Source of the DNA: Betaproteobacteria bacterium
GTDB taxonomy: Bacteria > Pseudomonadota > Gammaproteobacteria > Burkholderiales > SG8-39
Length of the DNA stretch: 10,125 nucleotides
NCBI GenBank assembly: GCA_011391185.1
Contig: JAABRB010000099.1
Coordinates: forward strand, 1-10,125
Direction of reading: 5' to 3'
Part shown: piece after piece, positions 1 through 6,816 of the stretch
Position numbering within the stretch: the stretch's first letter is position 1
Layout: each line of letters begins with the position of its first letter
Position numbers and translations under genes: made by a program
Notes under the pieces: generated by a model
Told to the model about the DNA's origin: nothing
Databases searched by the model: none
Seen by the model: the letters and a program-made list of their open reading frames with translations, nothing else

Positions 1-567
1 GTCGGTGACGCCGGCGTTGTTGAGCGCCTCGAATGCCATGCCAGCCGACATCGCGCCGTCGCCGATCACGGCGATGGCATGGCGGTGCTCGCCTTTCAGG
101 CGCGCAGCCTGCGCCATGCCGAGCGCGGCGCTGATCGAAGTGGACGAGTGGGCCGTACCGAAGGTGTCGTAGGCACTCTCGGCGCGCCGCGGGAATCCCG
201 AGACGCCGCCAAACATGCGCAGCCGCGCCATGGCCTCGCGCCGCCCGGTCAGAATCTTGTGCGGGTAGCTCTGATGGCCGACGTCCCAGACGATCCGGTC
301 ATCCGGCGTATCGAACACGTAGTGCAGCGCGATGGCGAGCTCCACCGTACCGAGGTTCGACGACAGGTGGCCCCCGGTGCGGCTCACCGATTCCAGAATG
401 TAGGCACGCAGCTCGTCGGCGACCTGGGCGAGCTGCCGGCGCTCCAGCGCACGCAGCGCGCGCGGGTCGTCGATCGTTTTCAACAGCGAAAACGACTTGG
501 GATCGTATTCCGTGCCGCGCGCATGGGATACGCCGGCTCCGAGCGTCAATTCATCCCGATTGTTCAT
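1..567 (-). CDS. dxs: 1-deoxy-D-xylulose-5-phosphate synthase, N-terminal part (cut by window edge)
   Basis: The enzyme condenses pyruvate with glyceraldehyde 3-phosphate, using thiamine diphosphate, to make DXP. This is the first step of the MEP isoprenoid pathway and also feeds thiamine and pyridoxal synthesis. The visible 189 codons read continuously to the window edge and carry typical Dxs signatures: [20 protein letters not shown], then [19 protein letters not shown], then [15 protein letters not shown], and the start of the cofactor motif [19 protein letters not shown] near the cut. Family proteins are about 620 residues, so roughly two thirds is missing to the left. The ATG at 567 gives an N-terminus some 20-25 residues longer than I expect for the family, so a downstream TTG start is possible. 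It follows ispA after 41 bases with only a weak ribosome site, which suits an operon of isoprenoid genes. Confidence 0.96.
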   Translation of the reverse strand, partial: MNNRDELTLGAGVSHARGTEYDPKSFSLLKTIDDPRALRALERRQLAQVADELRAYILESVSRTGGHLSSNLGTVELAIALHYVFDTPDDRIVWDVGHQSYPHKILTGRREAMARLRMFGGVSGFPRRAESAYDTFGTAHSSTSISAALGMAQAARLKGEHRHAIAVIGDGAMSAGMAFEALNNAGVTD

Positions 568-608
568 TGCCGCATTCTATCCTGCACCGACGCCACGCGA
601 TCGCAGGC

Positions 609-1508
609 TCAGAACTGCCGCAGGACGATGAAATCGGCAAGATCGCGCAGCGTTTTCGCCCGATCGTCGAATCCCGCGATGGCGTCGTGCGCTTCGCGGC
701 GCAGATCCTCCGCGAGCTCCCGCGCGCGCTCGGGGCCGAGGACCGTGACGTAGGTCGGCTTCCGCTGGACGGCGTCCTTGCCCGCGGTCTTGCCGAGGGT
801 CGCGGTGCTGGCGGCCGCATCCAGCGTATCGTCGACCACCTGGAAAGCGAGCCCGATCAGCTTCGCATAGCGGTCGAGGCGCTCGAGCGCGGCCGGCGGC
901 GGCGATCCGCAGCGCGCGCCCAGCGTCACCGACGCCCTGATCAGCGCCCCGGTCTTGAGGATGTGCATGAATTCCAGCTCGGGAAGCGTGAGCGATTTCC
1001 CCACGCTTTCGAGATCGATTGCCTGCCCCCCCGCCATTCCGCGCGACCCGGATGCCCGCGCGAGCAGCCGGACCAGCTCGAGCTGCACGCCGTGATCGCT
1101 GCCCGCCGGGGCGTCGGCGATGAGCTCGAAGGCGGTGGACTGCAGCGCGTCGCCCACCAGCAGGGCAGTCGCCTCGTCGAACTCCACGTGCACCGTGGGC
1201 CGTCCGCGGCGCAACACGTCGTCGTCCATGCAAGGCATGTCGTCGTGCACGAGGGAATACGCGTGAATCAGCTCGACGGCGCACGCAACGCCGTCGACCC
1301 GTTCGGCCGCGGCACCGACGGCATCGCCCGCCGCGAAGGCCAGCAACGGCCGGACCCGCTTGCCGCCGCCCAGCACCGCGTAGCGCATCGCATCGTGCAA
1401 TCGCTGCGGCGCCTGGTCGCGCGGCGGCAGGCAGCGCTCGAGCGCGGCTTCGACGCGCGCCTGAACGGCCGCCATCCAGGCCTGGAAGTCAGCTTGTCGG
1501 CTCGACAC
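609..1508 (-). CDS. ispA: (2E,6E)-farnesyl diphosphate synthase
   Basis: This trans-prenyltransferase adds isopentenyl diphosphate to dimethylallyl and geranyl diphosphate, giving C15 farnesyl diphosphate for quinones, undecaprenyl phosphate and hopanoids. The 299 residues match the usual bacterial IspA length. Visible motifs are GGGKRVRP (47-54), the first aspartate-rich motif DDMPCMD (89-95, the DDx4D form of bacterial enzymes), GGQAIDL (160-166), and the second motif DDTLD (226-230) followed by GKDA. These are the Mg-diphosphate binding sites, and all key aspartates are present. The start is GTG at 1508, inside the end of xseB, giving a 20-base overlap and likely translational coupling; an ATG at codon 12 is the alternative. 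The product would supply the same isoprenoid route as the DXP synthase encoded next. Confidence 0.96.
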   Translation of the reverse strand: MSSRQADFQAWMAAVQARVEAALERCLPPRDQAPQRLHDAMRYAVLGGGKRVRPLLAFAAGDAVGAAAERVDGVACAVELIHAYSLVHDDMPCMDDDVLRRGRPTVHVEFDEATALLVGDALQSTAFELIADAPAGSDHGVQLELVRLLARASGSRGMAGGQAIDLESVGKSLTLPELEFMHILKTGALIRASVTLGARCGSPPPAALERLDRYAKLIGLAFQVVDDTLDAAASTATLGKTAGKDAVQRKPTYVTVLGPERARELAEDLRREAHDAIAGFDDRAKTLRDLADFIVLRQF

Positions 1509-1731
1509 CAGGCAGTGCCTTGAGAGTCTCTTCCTCGAGCACGCGGACCTGCTGCTGGGCGCGGGCGAGCGTCGACTGACAGAATTTCGCGAGCTCCAGA
1601 CCGCGCTGATGCGCGGCGAGCGACTCCTCGAGCGTCAGCTTGCCGGATTCCATGCTCGCCACGAGCTTCTCCAGCTCGGCGAGCGCGGATTCGAACGTGA
1701 GCGCCGACTCGGTCTTCGCAGGCTTGGTCAT
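1489..1731 (-). CDS. xseB: Exodeoxyribonuclease VII small subunit
   Basis: XseB is the small subunit that assembles in several copies on XseA to form exonuclease VII, a cytosolic nuclease that degrades single-stranded DNA from both ends. The 80-residue length is normal. The pattern FESALAELEKLVASMESGKLTLEESLAAHQRG followed by an acidic helical tail is diagnostic for the family, and the protein is expected to be almost entirely alpha-helical. The ATG at 1731 fits the family N-terminus, although no strong Shine-Dalgarno sequence precedes it. Its end overlaps ispA by 20 bases. The xseB-ispA-dxs order is widespread in Proteobacteria and says little about a functional link; xseA is not in the window. 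Confidence 0.95.
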   Translation of the reverse strand: MTKPAKTESALTFESALAELEKLVASMESGKLTLEESLAAHQRGLELAKFCQSTLARAQQQVRVLEEETLKALPGVEPTS

Positions 1732-1771
1732 CTTGGGGATCTCGGGAGGCAGGCGGTGGGGAGAAGAAGCG

Positions 1772-1801
1772 AAAATAGCCTATCGGCTGCGGGAGGGTCA
1801 A
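1772..1801 (-). promoter_or_regulatory. Candidate sigma-70 promoter for xseB-ispA-dxs
   Basis: Reading leftward, TTGACC (1801-1796) is followed after 18 bases by TATTTT (1777-1772). This predicts a transcript start near 1765, about 35 bases before xseB. It is one of the few AT-rich spots in the 198-base divergent gap 1732-1929. For the opposite gene, only a TATCAT (1894-1899) about 30 bases before the Rieske start resembles a -10 box, and I see no good -35 for it. Both are motif readings only. Confidence 0.45.
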
Positions 1802-1929
1802 ATGGGGTCGCCCGCGCCGCGATCCTGGCCGGGGGCACGGGCGAATGTCGCGCGCCGCGCACGCTGCCAAAGGACGCTTCCCGACGTTCTCGGTATCATA
1901 AGCGCCATTCTTCGCGAGGGACCCGCTCG

Positions 1930-3060
1930 ATGGCAGAAATTCCGCAACGCATCGCCGATCTCGCGGCCAGCCGGCCGCAACTTCCGGTCAGCTGGTACGC
2001 CGATCCGGAAATATTCGCGATCGAGCAGCGGGCGCTGTTCGCCGATACGCCCGGTTATGTCGGCCACGAGGCGATGGTGCCCGAGGTGGGGGACTATCAC
2101 ACGCTCGCGTGGACCGGGCACGGCCAGATGCTGGCTCGCGCGAGCGGCGGCGTGCAACTCCTGAGCAACGTCTGCCGCCACCGCCAGGCGCTGCTGCTCG
2201 AAGGGCGCGGCAATGCGCACAATATCGTCTGTCCCATGCACCGCTGGACCTACGATCTGCAGGGCCGGCTGATCGGCGCGCCGGAATTCGACGACCGTCC
2301 CTGCCGCGATCTCGAGACCTGGCCACTGCAGAACTGGCGCGGCCTGCTCTTCGCGGGCCCGCGCGACGTGGCGCGCGATCTCGCCGATTTCTCGCTCGCG
2401 CACGAGTTCGACTACACGGGTCTCGTCTATCACAGCACCGTGGCGGACGAGTTGCCCTTCAACTGGAAGTCGTTTCTCGACGTGTATCTCGAGCTCTATC
2501 ACGTCGAAGCCGTCCATCCCGGTGTCTCCAGGTTCGTCGATCCGGGCAATTTCAGCTGGGAGTTCGGCAACCGGTGGTCCAATCAGGTGCTCGGCGTCTA
2601 CGAGAAGCTCGCGCGGCCGGGCACGCCGGCCTACGCCAATTATCAGAAAGCGCTGCTTGCGCATCGGGGCGGCGAGCCGCCGCGCTACGGGACGCTCTGG
2701 TTCGTTCTCTATCCGAACGTGATGCTCGAGTGGTATCCGGAGGCACTGGTCGTCAGCACGCTGATTCCCCGCTCGGCAACCCACACGACGAACATCGTGG
2801 ACTTCTTCTATCCGGAAGAGATTTTTCACTTCGAGCCGCAAATCGTGTCGGCCCATCAGGCCGCCTATGTGGAGACCGCTGCGGAGGACGCGGGCGCCTG
2901 CGAGCGCCTGCAGCGCGGACGGCAGGCGCTCTACGCGCGCGGTGCCGACGATCGCGGGCCGTATCAGTCCCCGACCGAGGACGGGATGGTCCATTTCCAC
3001 GAATTCGTGCGCCGACAAATCGGGCCGCATCTCTCCGGCGCTCGCGCAGCGAGCCTCTAG
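1930..3060 (+). CDS. Rieske non-heme iron oxygenase, alpha subunit
   Basis: The 376-residue protein has the two-part layout of Rieske ring-hydroxylating or N-demethylating oxygenases. The N-terminal Rieske domain binds a 2Fe-2S cluster through C82-x-H84 and C101-x2-H104 (CRHR and CPMHRW). The C-terminal catalytic domain has NWKSFLDVYLELYHVEAVH, giving mononuclear iron ligands H191 and H196, with D320 (in AEDAGACERLQRG) as the likely third. The residue bridging to the neighbouring Rieske centre is Glu188 instead of the usual Asp. Glu here is known in quaternary-amine oxygenases such as the carnitine and glycine-betaine types. The ATG at 1930 is preceded by GAGGG about 9 bases upstream. No reductase or ferredoxin gene is nearby, so the electron donor and substrate are unknown. 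It is divergent from xseB, with a sulfurtransferase downstream. It would act in the cytosol. Confidence 0.9.
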   Translation: MAEIPQRIADLAASRPQLPVSWYADPEIFAIEQRALFADTPGYVGHEAMVPEVGDYHTLAWTGHGQMLARASGGVQLLSNVCRHRQALLLEGRGNAHNIVCPMHRWTYDLQGRLIGAPEFDDRPCRDLETWPLQNWRGLLFAGPRDVARDLADFSLAHEFDYTGLVYHSTVADELPFNWKSFLDVYLELYHVEAVHPGVSRFVDPGNFSWEFGNRWSNQVLGVYEKLARPGTPAYANYQKALLAHRGGEPPRYGTLWFVLYPNVMLEWYPEALVVSTLIPRSATHTTNIVDFFYPEEIFHFEPQIVSAHQAAYVETAAEDAGACERLQRGRQALYARGADDRGPYQSPTEDGMVHFHEFVRRQIGPHLSGARAASL

Positions 3061-3097
3061 CGGCGCGCGCCTCTCACATCCTGTTCGTCACTCGCGG

Positions 3098-3949
3098 ATG
3101 CCCCACACGACTCTCGTTTCCACCGCAGACCTCTTCCGACATCTCGATGATCCCGACTGGGTCGTGTTCGACTGCCGCCACGAGCTCATGCGGCCGGAGG
3201 CCGGCCCGCAGGAGTACGCCAGATCGCACGTGCCGGGCGCGCGATCCCTGAATGCCGACACCGATCTTTCCGCGGCCCCCACCGGCCGCAACGGCCGTCA
3301 TCCGCTGCCCGATCCGGAAGCGTTCGCGCGCAAGCTCGGCGCGGCAGGCGTCGCCCACGGCAAACAGGTGGTTGCATACGACGCGCAGGGCGGCAGCTTC
3401 GCGGCGCGCCTCTGGTGGATGTTGCGCTGGCTCGGCCACGATGCGGTCGCGGTGCTCGACGGCGGATGGTCAAAGTGGCTTCGCGAAGCGCGCCCCGAGA
3501 CCCGCGTCGTGCCGACCCCCGCACCGACCCGCTTCGTTCCGGCGATTCGCCAACCCGCGGTCGATGCCGCGTACCTGCTGGCGCGCCTGCGCGATCCGTC
3601 GATCGTCGTCGTCGATGCCCGCGGGGCGGAGCGCTATCGGGGCGAGACCGAGCCGCTCGACCCGGTGGCCGGTCACATTCCCGGTTCGATCAACCGGCCG
3701 TTCCAGGGGAACCTCGCCGAAGGCGGCGTGTTCAAGTCGGCCGATGCGCTGCGCGCACAGTGGCAACCCGTGCTCGGCGACATCCCGTCGGCGAGCGTCG
3801 TGCACAGCTGCGGCTCCGGAGTGAGCGCGTGCCACAACCTGCTCGCGATGGAGATCGCCGGGCTCGCGGGCTCGCGACTCTACGCAGGCTCGTGGAGCGA
3901 GTGGTGCGCGGACCCGGAACGACCGGTCGCCACGGGTCCGAACCCCTAG
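3098..3949 (+). CDS. sseA: Sulfurtransferase, 3-mercaptopyruvate type (tandem rhodanese)
   Basis: The 283-residue protein is a two-domain rhodanese that moves sulfane sulfur from a donor to a thiol acceptor or cyanide. The N-terminal repeat (about 1-130) is a catalytically silent rhodanese fold with VVFDCRHEL and DGGWSKWL. The C-terminal repeat holds the active loop CGSGVSA (238-244) with nucleophile C238. The CGSGV[ST]A loop is the form found in E. coli SseA and mercaptopyruvate sulfurtransferases; classical thiosulfate enzymes have CRKGVT. VDARGAERYRGE (172-183) carries the arginines that bind substrate. The ATG at 3098 matches the family N-terminus, but its ribosome site is weak. It lies 37 bases after the Rieske gene and 1 base before the next gene. 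A role supplying sulfur or handling sulfide is possible; an Fe-S link to the Rieske protein would be speculation. Confidence 0.9.
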   Translation: MPHTTLVSTADLFRHLDDPDWVVFDCRHELMRPEAGPQEYARSHVPGARSLNADTDLSAAPTGRNGRHPLPDPEAFARKLGAAGVAHGKQVVAYDAQGGSFAARLWWMLRWLGHDAVAVLDGGWSKWLREARPETRVVPTPAPTRFVPAIRQPAVDAAYLLARLRDPSIVVVDARGAERYRGETEPLDPVAGHIPGSINRPFQGNLAEGGVFKSADALRAQWQPVLGDIPSASVVHSCGSGVSACHNLLAMEIAGLAGSRLYAGSWSEWCADPERPVATGPNP

Positions 3950-3950
3950 A

Positions 3951-4364
3951 GTGTCCGCAAGCGTGAGCAGCGCCCTGCTCGCCGATGTCATCCTCGTCGT
4001 CCACTTCGCGTTCGTCCTGTTCGTCGTCGTCGGCTTCGCCCTGATCCTGCTGGGGGCGGCGCTCGGCTGGCGGTGGGTCCGCAATCCCGCGTTCCGGTAC
4101 GCACATCTGGGCGCAATCGTGTTCGTCGCCCTCGAAGCCCTCGTCGGCGTGGCCTGCCCGCTGACGGTCTGGGAGGACGCCCTGCGCCGGGCAAGTCCCG
4201 ACAGTCCGAGCTTCGTGGGACGCTGGGCGCGTCACCTGCTCTACTACGATTTTCCCGAATGGGTCTTCACGGTTGTGTACGTCCTCTTCGCCGGAGCGGT
4301 GATTGCGTCACTGATCTGGATTCCGCCGCGTAGAAGGCGGTCCGGGAACCCGTTATCATCCTGA
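3951..4364 (+). CDS. DUF2784 family inner-membrane protein
   Basis: This 137-residue hydrophobic protein has about three membrane segments (roughly residues 8-37, 48-70 and 108-130) and a basic C-terminal tail (PPRRRRSG). The pattern ADVILVVHFAFVLFVVVG, then YAHLGAIVFVALEALVGVACPLTVWEDALRR, is that of DUF2784, a small family of unknown function found mostly in Proteobacteria. CPLT with the following acidic and arginine residues is the conserved core. The start is GTG at 3951, one base after the sseA stop; a second GTG at 3963 (VSSALLADV) is equally possible and closer to the length I expect. The tight spacing suggests translation coupled to sseA. No function can be assigned from the sequence. 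Confidence 0.85.
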   Translation: MSASVSSALLADVILVVHFAFVLFVVVGFALILLGAALGWRWVRNPAFRYAHLGAIVFVALEALVGVACPLTVWEDALRRASPDSPSFVGRWARHLLYYDFPEWVFTVVYVLFAGAVIASLIWIPPRRRRSGNPLSS

Positions 4365-4382
4365 GCGAATCGAACCGATCCC

Positions 4383-5624
4383 ATGCGCGTGCTGCTCATT
4401 GATGACTCCGCCCCATTCCGCGAGCACGCGCGGCGCATGCTGGCCGAGTCGCTCCCCGAGGCCGCCGTCCTGGCCTGGGATCCGGCCGTCCAGGGCCGGC
4501 CGGTCGCCGGATTCGACTGGGGACGGTTCGATTGCCTCGTGCTCGACGACGCGCCCGGCGAGAACGCCGACGGTCTCGACTGGCTGCGCGAATTCCGGCT
4601 CGAAGGACGCGTGCCGCCGACACTGATCATTTCCGAGACTGGCGGTGAGGAAACGGCCGTGCGCGCCATCAAGGCCGGCGCGTCCGACTACCTGAGGAAA
4701 GCGGATCTCAGCGCAGAGCGCCTCGCGTCCGCAATCCGCGATGCGATCGCGGACGCGCGCGAGACGCGGCGCGACGTGGATTCGCTCCTCCTCACGCAGC
4801 CGCTCCGGGTGAGCGAGATCGGCCAGCCGCTCGGCGCGCAGCCGGTCAACATCCCGGGATACCGGGTGCTGCGCAGAATCGGCCAAGGCGGCATGTCGAA
4901 AGTGTATCTGGCCGAGCGCGAAAGTGACGGCCTGCAGCTCGTGCTCAAGGTGCTCGACCCGCGGCTGCGGCGCGACGAGTCGTTCCGGAAGCGCTTCCTG
5001 CTCGAGTATCGGATCATCCAGCGCATCCAGAACGAAAACGTCGTCATGATCTTCGATCAGGGATTCACCGACGACTATCCGTACCTCGCGATGGAGTACT
5101 TCCCGGGCGACGACCTCAACGTGCGGATTCGCGCCGGATTGGGCTCGATGGGATCGCTCAAGATCCTGATCCAGATCGCGAAGGCGCTCGAGGCGGTGCA
5201 CTCGGCAGGCGTCGTGCACCGGGATCTCAAGCCCGCGAACATCATGTTTCGCGCGAACGGTCGGCTCGCCATCCTCGATTTCGGGCTGGCGCGCGAGCTC
5301 GACGCGACGTCGACCCTCACCCAGCGCGGCATGGTCATGGCGACCCCGCTCTACATGAGCCCGGAGCAGTGCCTCGGCCATCCGCACGACCCGCGCGGCG
5401 ACCTCTACAGCGTCGGCTGCATTCTCTTCGAGATGCTGACCGGCGAGACACCCTATCAGGGCGACAATCCGTCGGCCCTCGCGTACCAGCATGTCCACGC
5501 GCCGGTTCCGGTTCTGCCGGCGGGGCTCGCCGGCTACCAGCCGCTCATCGACCGGCTGATGGCCAAGAAGCCCGACGAACGATTCCAGACGGCGCGCGAT
5601 CTTTTTGCGCATATTGCGCACTAG
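4383..5624 (+). CDS. Response-regulator receiver fused to Ser/Thr protein kinase
   Basis: The 413-residue cytosolic protein joins two signalling modules. Residues 1-125 form a receiver domain with acidic pocket D8-D9, phospho-acceptor D55 (CLVLD), S84 and K106 (YLRK), so it looks phosphorylatable, although the Pro usual after Lys is Ala. After a linker (126-155), residues 159-412 form a Hanks-type kinase: glycine loop [10 protein letters not shown] (166-175), K189, helix-C E208, HRDLKPAN (279-286), DFG (299-301), SPE (326-328) and D340. All catalytic residues are present, and it is an RD kinase. There is no transmembrane, PASTA or FHA part. Phosphorylation of D55 by a histidine kinase probably gates the kinase output, but no cognate histidine kinase is adjacent. 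It starts 18 bases after the DUF2784 gene and ends 7 bases before thyA. Substrates are unknown. Confidence 0.93.
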   Translation: MRVLLIDDSAPFREHARRMLAESLPEAAVLAWDPAVQGRPVAGFDWGRFDCLVLDDAPGENADGLDWLREFRLEGRVPPTLIISETGGEETAVRAIKAGASDYLRKADLSAERLASAIRDAIADARETRRDVDSLLLTQPLRVSEIGQPLGAQPVNIPGYRVLRRIGQGGMSKVYLAERESDGLQLVLKVLDPRLRRDESFRKRFLLEYRIIQRIQNENVVMIFDQGFTDDYPYLAMEYFPGDDLNVRIRAGLGSMGSLKILIQIAKALEAVHSAGVVHRDLKPANIMFRANGRLAILDFGLARELDATSTLTQRGMVMATPLYMSPEQCLGHPHDPRGDLYSVGCILFEMLTGETPYQGDNPSALAYQHVHAPVPVLPAGLAGYQPLIDRLMAKKPDERFQTARDLFAHIAH

Positions 5625-5631
5625 ACTGGCC

Positions 5632-6441
5632 ATGACAAACCCGGTTGACGGGCAATATCTCGACCTGATGCGTCACGTGCTCGAGCACGGCGCGAGCAAG
5701 TCGGATCGGACCGGGACCGGCACGCTGTCCGTGTTCGGCTGGCAGATGCGCTTCGATCTGCGTGATCGCTTTCCGCTGCTGACCACCAAGAAGCTGCACC
5801 TCAAGTCGATCGTCTACGAACTGCTGTGGTTCCTGCGCGGCGAGACCAACGTGCGCTGGCTGCAGCAGCACGGCGTGACGATCTGGGACGAGTGGGCCGA
5901 TGCGGCGGGTGAGCTCGGCCCGGTGTATGGGCACCAGTGGCGCAACTGGCCCGGGCGCGACGGCGGCACCGTTGACCAGATCTCCGAGGTCGTGCGCTCG
6001 CTCAAGGAGAAGCCGGATTCGCGCCGGCACATCGTGACGGCCTGGAACCCGGCGGACGTGCCGAAGATGAAGCTCCCGCCCTGCCACGCGTTGTTCCAGT
6101 TTTACGTCGCAAACGGCGCGCTCTCCTGCCAGCTCTACCAGCGTAGCGCCGACATTTTTCTCGGCGTGCCGTTCAACATCGCGTCGTACGCGTTGCTCAC
6201 CCTGATGATGGCGCAGGTCAGCGGCCTCAAGCCCGGCGAGTTTGTCCATACCCTGGGCGATGCGCACGTGTACCTGAATCACCTCGAGCAGGCGCGCGAG
6301 CAGCTCGCCCGCACGCCCCGGGAGCTCCCGCGCATGCGCCTGAACCCCGCGGTGCGCGATATTCTCTCCTTCCAGTACGAGGACTTGACGCTGGAAGGCT
6401 ACGATCCGCATCCGGCCATCAAGGCGCCGATCGCGGTCTAG
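5632..6441 (+). CDS. thyA: Thymidylate synthase
   Basis: ThyA methylates dUMP to dTMP with 5,10-methylene-tetrahydrofolate, giving dihydrofolate; it is the de novo source of thymidine nucleotides. The 269 residues align over the full length with the classical 264-residue E. coli type. Seen are R26 in the phosphate loop [11 protein letters not shown]63, W85, R131-R132, nucleophile C151 in [34 protein letters not shown] (R171, D174 and N182 for dUMP) and the C-terminus [13 protein letters not shown]. The ATG at 5632 fits the family start but has no clear Shine-Dalgarno sequence. It comes 7 bases after the kinase stop, so translation is probably coupled. No folA (dihydrofolate reductase) follows in the window; instead a hairpin starts 13 bases after the stop. 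Confidence 0.97.
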   Translation: MTNPVDGQYLDLMRHVLEHGASKSDRTGTGTLSVFGWQMRFDLRDRFPLLTTKKLHLKSIVYELLWFLRGETNVRWLQQHGVTIWDEWADAAGELGPVYGHQWRNWPGRDGGTVDQISEVVRSLKEKPDSRRHIVTAWNPADVPKMKLPPCHALFQFYVANGALSCQLYQRSADIFLGVPFNIASYALLTLMMAQVSGLKPGEFVHTLGDAHVYLNHLEQAREQLARTPRELPRMRLNPAVRDILSFQYEDLTLEGYDPHPAIKAPIAV

Positions 6442-6447
6442 TGGAGA

Positions 6448-6578
6448 ATAAAAAACGGCGGGACAGTGTCCCGCCGTGTCCAAAAGAGGGGCTTTGCGCC
6501 CACTCTCCCCGCTTACGCTTGCGCTTCCCCTGACCGATGCCGTTGGCATGCGATCAGGTTAGGCGCGGCGAGTGTATG
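6448..6578 (-). ncRNA. Candidate small RNA, convergent with thyA
   Basis: About 130 bases between a promoter-like element (6585-6614) and a strong terminator (6450-6477), both reading leftward, contain no convincing protein. The predicted RNA has a 13-bp hairpin with one bulge (6529-6558, loop AAC). One of its pairs is G-U on this strand but would be a C-A mismatch on the other, which favours leftward transcription. A second hairpin (6486-6506, GGGC-GCAAA-GCCC core) is followed by four U, and then comes the terminator stem. Between the first two hairpins is a single-stranded AAGCGC-AAGCGT-AAGCGG repeat flanked by GGGGA motifs. It matches no RNA family I know (6S, 4.5S and tmRNA were considered). 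It could also be an untranslated tail, but the upstream gene has its own terminator. Confidence 0.42.
6450..6477 (-). terminator. Rho-independent terminator reading leftward, toward thyA
   Basis: A perfect 10-bp stem ACGGCGGGAC/GTCCCGCCGT (6455-6464 with 6468-6477) encloses a 3-base loop. On the minus strand it is followed by TTTTTTATT, the classic U-tract. On the plus strand no T-run follows, only GTCCAAAAG. It is therefore a canonical terminator for leftward transcription and at best a weak stop or 3' protector for thyA mRNA. No protein gene ends here on the minus strand; the candidate small RNA does. Confidence 0.8.
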
Positions 6579-6584
6579 CCACGC

Positions 6585-6614
6585 ATTTGACGGAGGGTAC
6601 CGGGCAACTGTCAA
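6585..6614 (-). promoter_or_regulatory. Candidate sigma-70 promoter for the small RNA
   Basis: Reading leftward, a full-consensus -35 TTGACA (6614-6609) is followed after 18 bases by TCAAAT (6590-6585, 4 of 6 matches to TATAAT). The predicted start is near 6578. It lies downstream of the terminator of the SlyB-like gene, so it would drive a separate unit. A 10-bp-phased direct repeat overlaps the -35 box. Confidence 0.42.
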
Positions 6615-6623
6615 TTTCTGTCA
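6608..6623. repeat. Tandem CTGTCA direct repeat at the promoter
   Basis: Two copies of CTGTCA (6608-6613 and 6618-6623) are spaced 10 bases start to start, about one helical turn, with ATTT between them. The first overlaps the candidate -35 box on the opposite strand. This spacing is typical of response-regulator dimer sites. It resembles half of a Pho box but is one base short of the 11-base period of that motif. Confidence 0.4.
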
Positions 6624-6693
6624 CAAGTCCGATCGAGTGTGAATTACCACCGGATTCGCGCAGCGAGCGAGATCGCGCTTTCCGGCGACGGAC

Positions 6694-6725
6694 AAAAAAA
6701 AGCCCGCATGGGAGGGAAGCGGGCT
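6694..6725 (-). terminator. Rho-independent terminator of the SlyB-like gene
   Basis: The 7-bp stem AGCCCGC/GCGGGCT (6701-6707 with 6719-6725) has an 11-base loop and, on the minus strand, runs into eight consecutive T. It lies about 90 bases after the stop at 6817 and should end that transcript. Confidence 0.85.
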
Positions 6726-6730
6726 CAAGC

Positions 6731-6769
6731 GGAGAGCTCGAAACGTACATTCGCTCGGAGGAGCTCTCC
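6731..6769. repeat. 9-bp perfect inverted repeat in the 3' untranslated region
   Basis: GGAGAGCTC (6731-6739) and its reverse complement GAGCTCTCC (6761-6769) enclose 21 bases. They lie between the stop of the SlyB-like gene and its terminator. In the transcript they would form a stem just before the terminator, possibly protecting the 3' end. Each arm contains the self-complementary GAGCTC. Confidence 0.6.
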
Positions 6770-6816
6770 TGGGGTTACTCAGATTGACGGGTCGGGTCCG
6801 ATGCGTGGATCGCGCC

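Noticed and set aside
1609..1929. Upstream extension of the Rieske reading frame
   Set aside because: It would run antisense through xseB and past a good GAGGG ribosome site; the family N-terminus fits the ATG at 1930.
1798..3030. 410-codon minus-strand open frame opposite the Rieske gene
   Set aside because: Same reason: the plus-strand protein has intact cluster and iron ligands, and the antisense reading shows no domain.
4356..5633. 425-codon minus-strand open frame opposite the receiver-kinase gene
   Set aside because: The plus strand holds a complete kinase with every motif; the antisense product has no recognisable domain and arises from codon bias.
6442..6560. A small basic peptide (KRKRKR from the AAGCGN repeat) or a 4.5S/6S RNA at the small-RNA locus
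   Set aside because: The frame with the basic run has no start codon after its upstream stop. The GGTCAGGGGAAGC stretch only superficially resembles the SRP RNA tip, and the long closing helix of 6S RNA is absent.
6608..6624. A genuine Pho box
   Set aside because: The repeat period is 10 bases instead of 11, and no -10 box lies at the proper distance in the repeat's orientation; it is kept only as a generic direct repeat.
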